NCBI RefSeq assembly: GCF_024764835.1
Contig: NZ_JALIGE010000068.1
Location: 62,001-126,000, forward strand
Length of the DNA stretch: 64,000 nucleotides
Source of the DNA: Scandinavium hiltneri
GTDB taxonomy: Bacteria > Pseudomonadota > Gammaproteobacteria > Enterobacterales > Enterobacteriaceae
Direction: 5' to 3'
Part shown: positions 61,706 through 64,000 of the stretch, piece after piece
Position numbering within the stretch: the first letter of the stretch is position 1
Layout: each line of letters opens with the position of its first letter
Notes under the pieces: generated by a model
The model's database searches: none
The model's input: only the letters and a program-made list of their open reading frames with translations
What the model was told of the DNA's origin: nothing
Position numbers and translations under genes: made by a program

Positions 61706-63205
61706 TTATGCAGGCTCTACAACCAGCGTCGTCGTACGGCGGCGATAGTTCTCATAAATGGCGGATGCCAGCAGTGAGAAGAAAATTGGCCCACCAATCA
61801 TCCACAGCGCACTGCTGTAATCCCCTGCTTCAATCACCGGCTGAATCACCGTAAAGATGTTGGCGAAAGCCACAATCAGCACCACGACGGTGGTGGCCAG
61901 CAGAATCGACAGGCGTGATTTAAAGATAACGAAGGGGCGATCCAGGCCGGCTTTAGCCTTGAAGAACGGGAAGGCGATGGTCAGGAACAGATACGGCAGC
62001 GTCATAGAGACGTTCGCCATCAGCGTCAGTTTGTTATAAAACGCCGATGCGGTATCTCCGCCAAACGACACCAACAGAATGAACAAGCACACTAGCAGAC
62101 ACTGCATCCACATGGCATTCCCGGGCATACCGACTGCATTCAGGCGAGTCATTTTGGCCGGCCACAGCGCCTTCGGCGTCCCCTGAATAATCGCCTTCAG
62201 CGGGGAGTAAATCAGCGTGAAAAATGCGCCTGTGTAGGCCAGGAACATCGACAGGCCTGTGATGCGGGCAAACCATACGCCCATCGTGATAGCACCTTCC
62301 TGCGACAAATTTAGCGCATGGCCAAAGTTCGACCCGAGGCTGGTCATCAGCACATAGGTAATGTTACCGAGGTTAGTGGAGCGGTTGCTCAGCACGGCCT
62401 GCCAGTTGGTGCTTACACCCCACAGGAAAATCGCCAGCGAATAGCCGATGGAAATCACGATAGCGGCGATGATGATGCCTTTGGCGAAGTTCTTTTCCGG
62501 GCTCTCGGTTTTATCGACCAGGCCGCCGACAGCTTCAATCCCACCGTAGGCAAAAATGGCAAATACCACAAACGAGAGCATCGACAAGCCGGTCTGATAA
62601 CCCGGGTTAGGCGAGGCGGTAAACGCGACCGGCTCGGCAAAATGCCCGCCGTTCAGCGCGAAGATGGCAATACTCACCGCCAGCAAGACCAGGTTCAGGC
62701 ACATCACCGCGATCCCACCCACGGCGGTGATTTTGGCAATTTTATTGATACCTTTTGCGGCCACGAACGTCACCGCCACCATCCACAGAACGGCCAGAAT
62801 CCCGACCATCTGAGTTGAACTCAGGCCGATGAATGACCAGGTCTGGGTTTTATCGGCCCCGAACAGAAAAGTCGACAGCGGTACCCAAATCTTCGCCGCG
62901 GTGCTGACCATCCACACCACGTAGGAGGAGAACCACATGAAAGTGCCGATAAACGCATAGCGTGGACCGACGCTGTTGTTCATCCAGGAGTAGATCCCGC
63001 CCTCTTCTTTACGAAATGCGGATCCCATTTCCGCCATCATTAGCGCGAAAGGGATGAAGAAGAACAGCGCCGAAAGCAGGTAAAACGGCGTGGCGCTGTA
63101 ACCCATCAAATAAAACGCCGACGGACTGTTGGCGAAGCCAAACACCGACGTGAAAATCATGAGAATGAGGCCTGTCAGACTCATCCTTTTTATACTTTGG
63201 GTCAT
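61706..63205 (-). CDS. yjeM: APC-family amino-acid transporter YjeM
   Basis: This 499-residue inner-membrane transporter of the APC superfamily (glutamate:GABA-antiporter-like group; 12-13 helices) compares with 500 residues in E. coli. Recognisable parts include GLILMIFTSVFGFANSPSAFY in helix 1 and FAYGGIEAVGGLVDKTESPEKN. The substrate is not established. E. coli has yjeN and yjeO between yjeM and mscM; they are absent here. Confidence 0.93.
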   Translation of the reverse strand: MTQSIKRMSLTGLILMIFTSVFGFANSPSAFYLMGYSATPFYLLSALFFFIPFALMMAEMGSAFRKEEGGIYSWMNNSVGPRYAFIGTFMWFSSYVVWMVSTAAKIWVPLSTFLFGADKTQTWSFIGLSSTQMVGILAVLWMVAVTFVAAKGINKIAKITAVGGIAVMCLNLVLLAVSIAIFALNGGHFAEPVAFTASPNPGYQTGLSMLSFVVFAIFAYGGIEAVGGLVDKTESPEKNFAKGIIIAAIVISIGYSLAIFLWGVSTNWQAVLSNRSTNLGNITYVLMTSLGSNFGHALNLSQEGAITMGVWFARITGLSMFLAYTGAFFTLIYSPLKAIIQGTPKALWPAKMTRLNAVGMPGNAMWMQCLLVCLFILLVSFGGDTASAFYNKLTLMANVSMTLPYLFLTIAFPFFKAKAGLDRPFVIFKSRLSILLATTVVVLIVAFANIFTVIQPVIEAGDYSSALWMIGGPIFFSLLASAIYENYRRRTTTLVVEPA

Positions 63206-63469
63206 TAACCCTCCTGAATCCTGGCGAAAACGAGAATACTTTCAAAGTGATGCCCGTCGAGCCGAACAGAAATGGCGGCGCGGTAAGGTGACAAAATCGG
63301 GCATGATGTCAGGATAATAACGACAAACCAGATAAAAATTGTGACTTTTAGAGCGGGAGTGACACTATCATCTAAGTAACAATGCTGTTACAGATGTAAA
63401 TTCGAGATAAACGTGTGGGGGATTTTAGGCTTTCGCCGCCGGAGGGACCGACGGCGAGTGTCAATCACA
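63206..63469. other. Intergenic region epmA-yjeM
   Basis: A 264-bp gap downstream of epmA and upstream of yjeM. It carries the yjeM promoter region, and a GGCGAAAG-type GC stretch near 63430 could end epmA transcription. No gene or clear repeat is seen. Confidence 0.5.
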
Positions 63470-64000
63470 TCAAGCGCGATCTACCGTAAAAGCAATCACG
63501 TCGCCAATGCTTTGGGCACCCAGTGCCAGCATCACCAGGCGATCGACACCCAGTGCGACGCCGGAGCTGTCCGGCAGGCCTGCGTTGAGCGCGTCCAGCA
63601 GATTAACGTCAATCGGCTGCTGTGGCAGGCCGCGGGCGGCGCGTTTACGGTTGTCCTGCTCGAAACGTTGCTGCTGTTCACGCGCGTCGGTCAGTTCGTG
63701 GAAACCATTCGCCAGCTCAATACCTTTGTAATACACCTCGAAACGTTCCGCCACGCGGTGATCTTCGGTGCTGATCTGCGCCAGCGAAGCCTGGCTTGCC
63801 GGGAAGTGATAGACGAAAGTCGGACGGTCTTTTCCAATATGTGGCTCAACGCCCATGGCGAACAGCAGCTGCAACAGAGTGTCGCGGTCTTCTTCAGTGT
63901 CAGCAATGTTGCTGAGATCGAGTTTCGCCGCCACTTCACGCAGTTGCGCCTTATCCGCCGACAGCGGATCAATTTCCAGATGACGCTGGAAAGCCTGCTG
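63470..64000 (-). CDS. epmA: EF-P lysine ligase EpmA (PoxA/GenX), partial
   Basis: EpmA attaches (R)-beta-lysine to Lys34 of elongation factor P. It is a lysyl-tRNA-synthetase-like class II enzyme lacking the anticodon domain. The window holds the C-terminal 176 of about 325 residues, reading in from the right edge at QQAFQRHLEIDPLSADKAQL. Class II motif 3 is visible near the end (GVALGVDRLVMLALGA), and the glutamate-rich FYV region reads FEVYYKGIELANGFHELTD. Confidence 0.96.
   Translation of the reverse strand, partial: QQAFQRHLEIDPLSADKAQLREVAAKLDLSNIADTEEDRDTLLQLLFAMGVEPHIGKDRPTFVYHFPASQASLAQISTEDHRVAERFEVYYKGIELANGFHELTDAREQQQRFEQDNRKRAARGLPQQPIDVNLLDALNAGLPDSSGVALGVDRLVMLALGAQSIGDVIAFTVDRA

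Overview
The window is a chromosomal segment of an enteric bacterium (Enterobacteriaceae). Gene order follows the E. coli/Salmonella backbone from tamA to epmA (about 94-96 min on the E. coli map), and most proteins are recognisable, nearly full-length orthologues of E. coli proteins. Coding GC looks moderately high. Enterobacter, Lelliottia, Citrobacter or Klebsiella relatives are plausible; I cannot fix the genus from sequence alone.

Layout. 1-2235: tamA (partial) and msrA. 2239-9566: an accessory locus inserted between msrA and paeA, made of a LacI-type regulator, four consecutive Gfo/Idh/MocA oxidoreductases and a GPH-type sugar symporter; it looks like an uncharacterised glycoside or sugar-derivative pathway. 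9715-15218: paeA(ytfL), ytfK, ytfJ, cysQ, cpdB. 15231-16422: an IS110-family (IS621-like) element inserted into a REP sequence, with a recognisable bridge RNA whose guide loop matches the element's own target. 16473-23660: ytfH/qorB, an AraC regulator with ytfF, a small exported repeat protein, cycA, fklB, ytfB and a transporter relic. 23673-25112: rpsF-priB-rpsR-rplI. 25452-33268: yjfY and the complete L-ascorbate ula regulon (ulaABCDEF, ulaG, ulaR) plus yjfP. 33475-37342: bsmA, yjfN, aidB and an accessory MHS-type transporter. 37424-41289: nsrR-rnr-rlmB with two ERIC repeats. 41548-53520: purA, yjeT, and the nnr-tsaE-amiB-mutL-miaA-hfq-hflX-hflK-hflC superoperon. 53519-55436: queG, the datA locus (five DnaA boxes plus an IHF site) and three tRNA-Gly genes. 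55560-64000: orn, rsgA, psd, mscM, yjeM and epmA (partial).

How the genes work together. The ula genes import L-ascorbate as the 6-phosphate, open the lactone (UlaG) and convert it to xylulose 5-phosphate (UlaD, UlaE, UlaF) under UlaR. The nnr-hflC block joins metabolite repair, tRNA t6A and i6A modification, cell-wall splitting, mismatch repair, Hfq and FtsH control. nsrR-rnr-rlmB couples a nitric-oxide sensor gene to RNA turnover and 23S rRNA methylation. The most notable non-routine items are the bridge-RNA insertion element, the four-oxidoreductase locus, the small periplasmic repeat protein occupying the slot where E. coli has ytfE, and the four ERIC copies placed inside or beside expressed operons.
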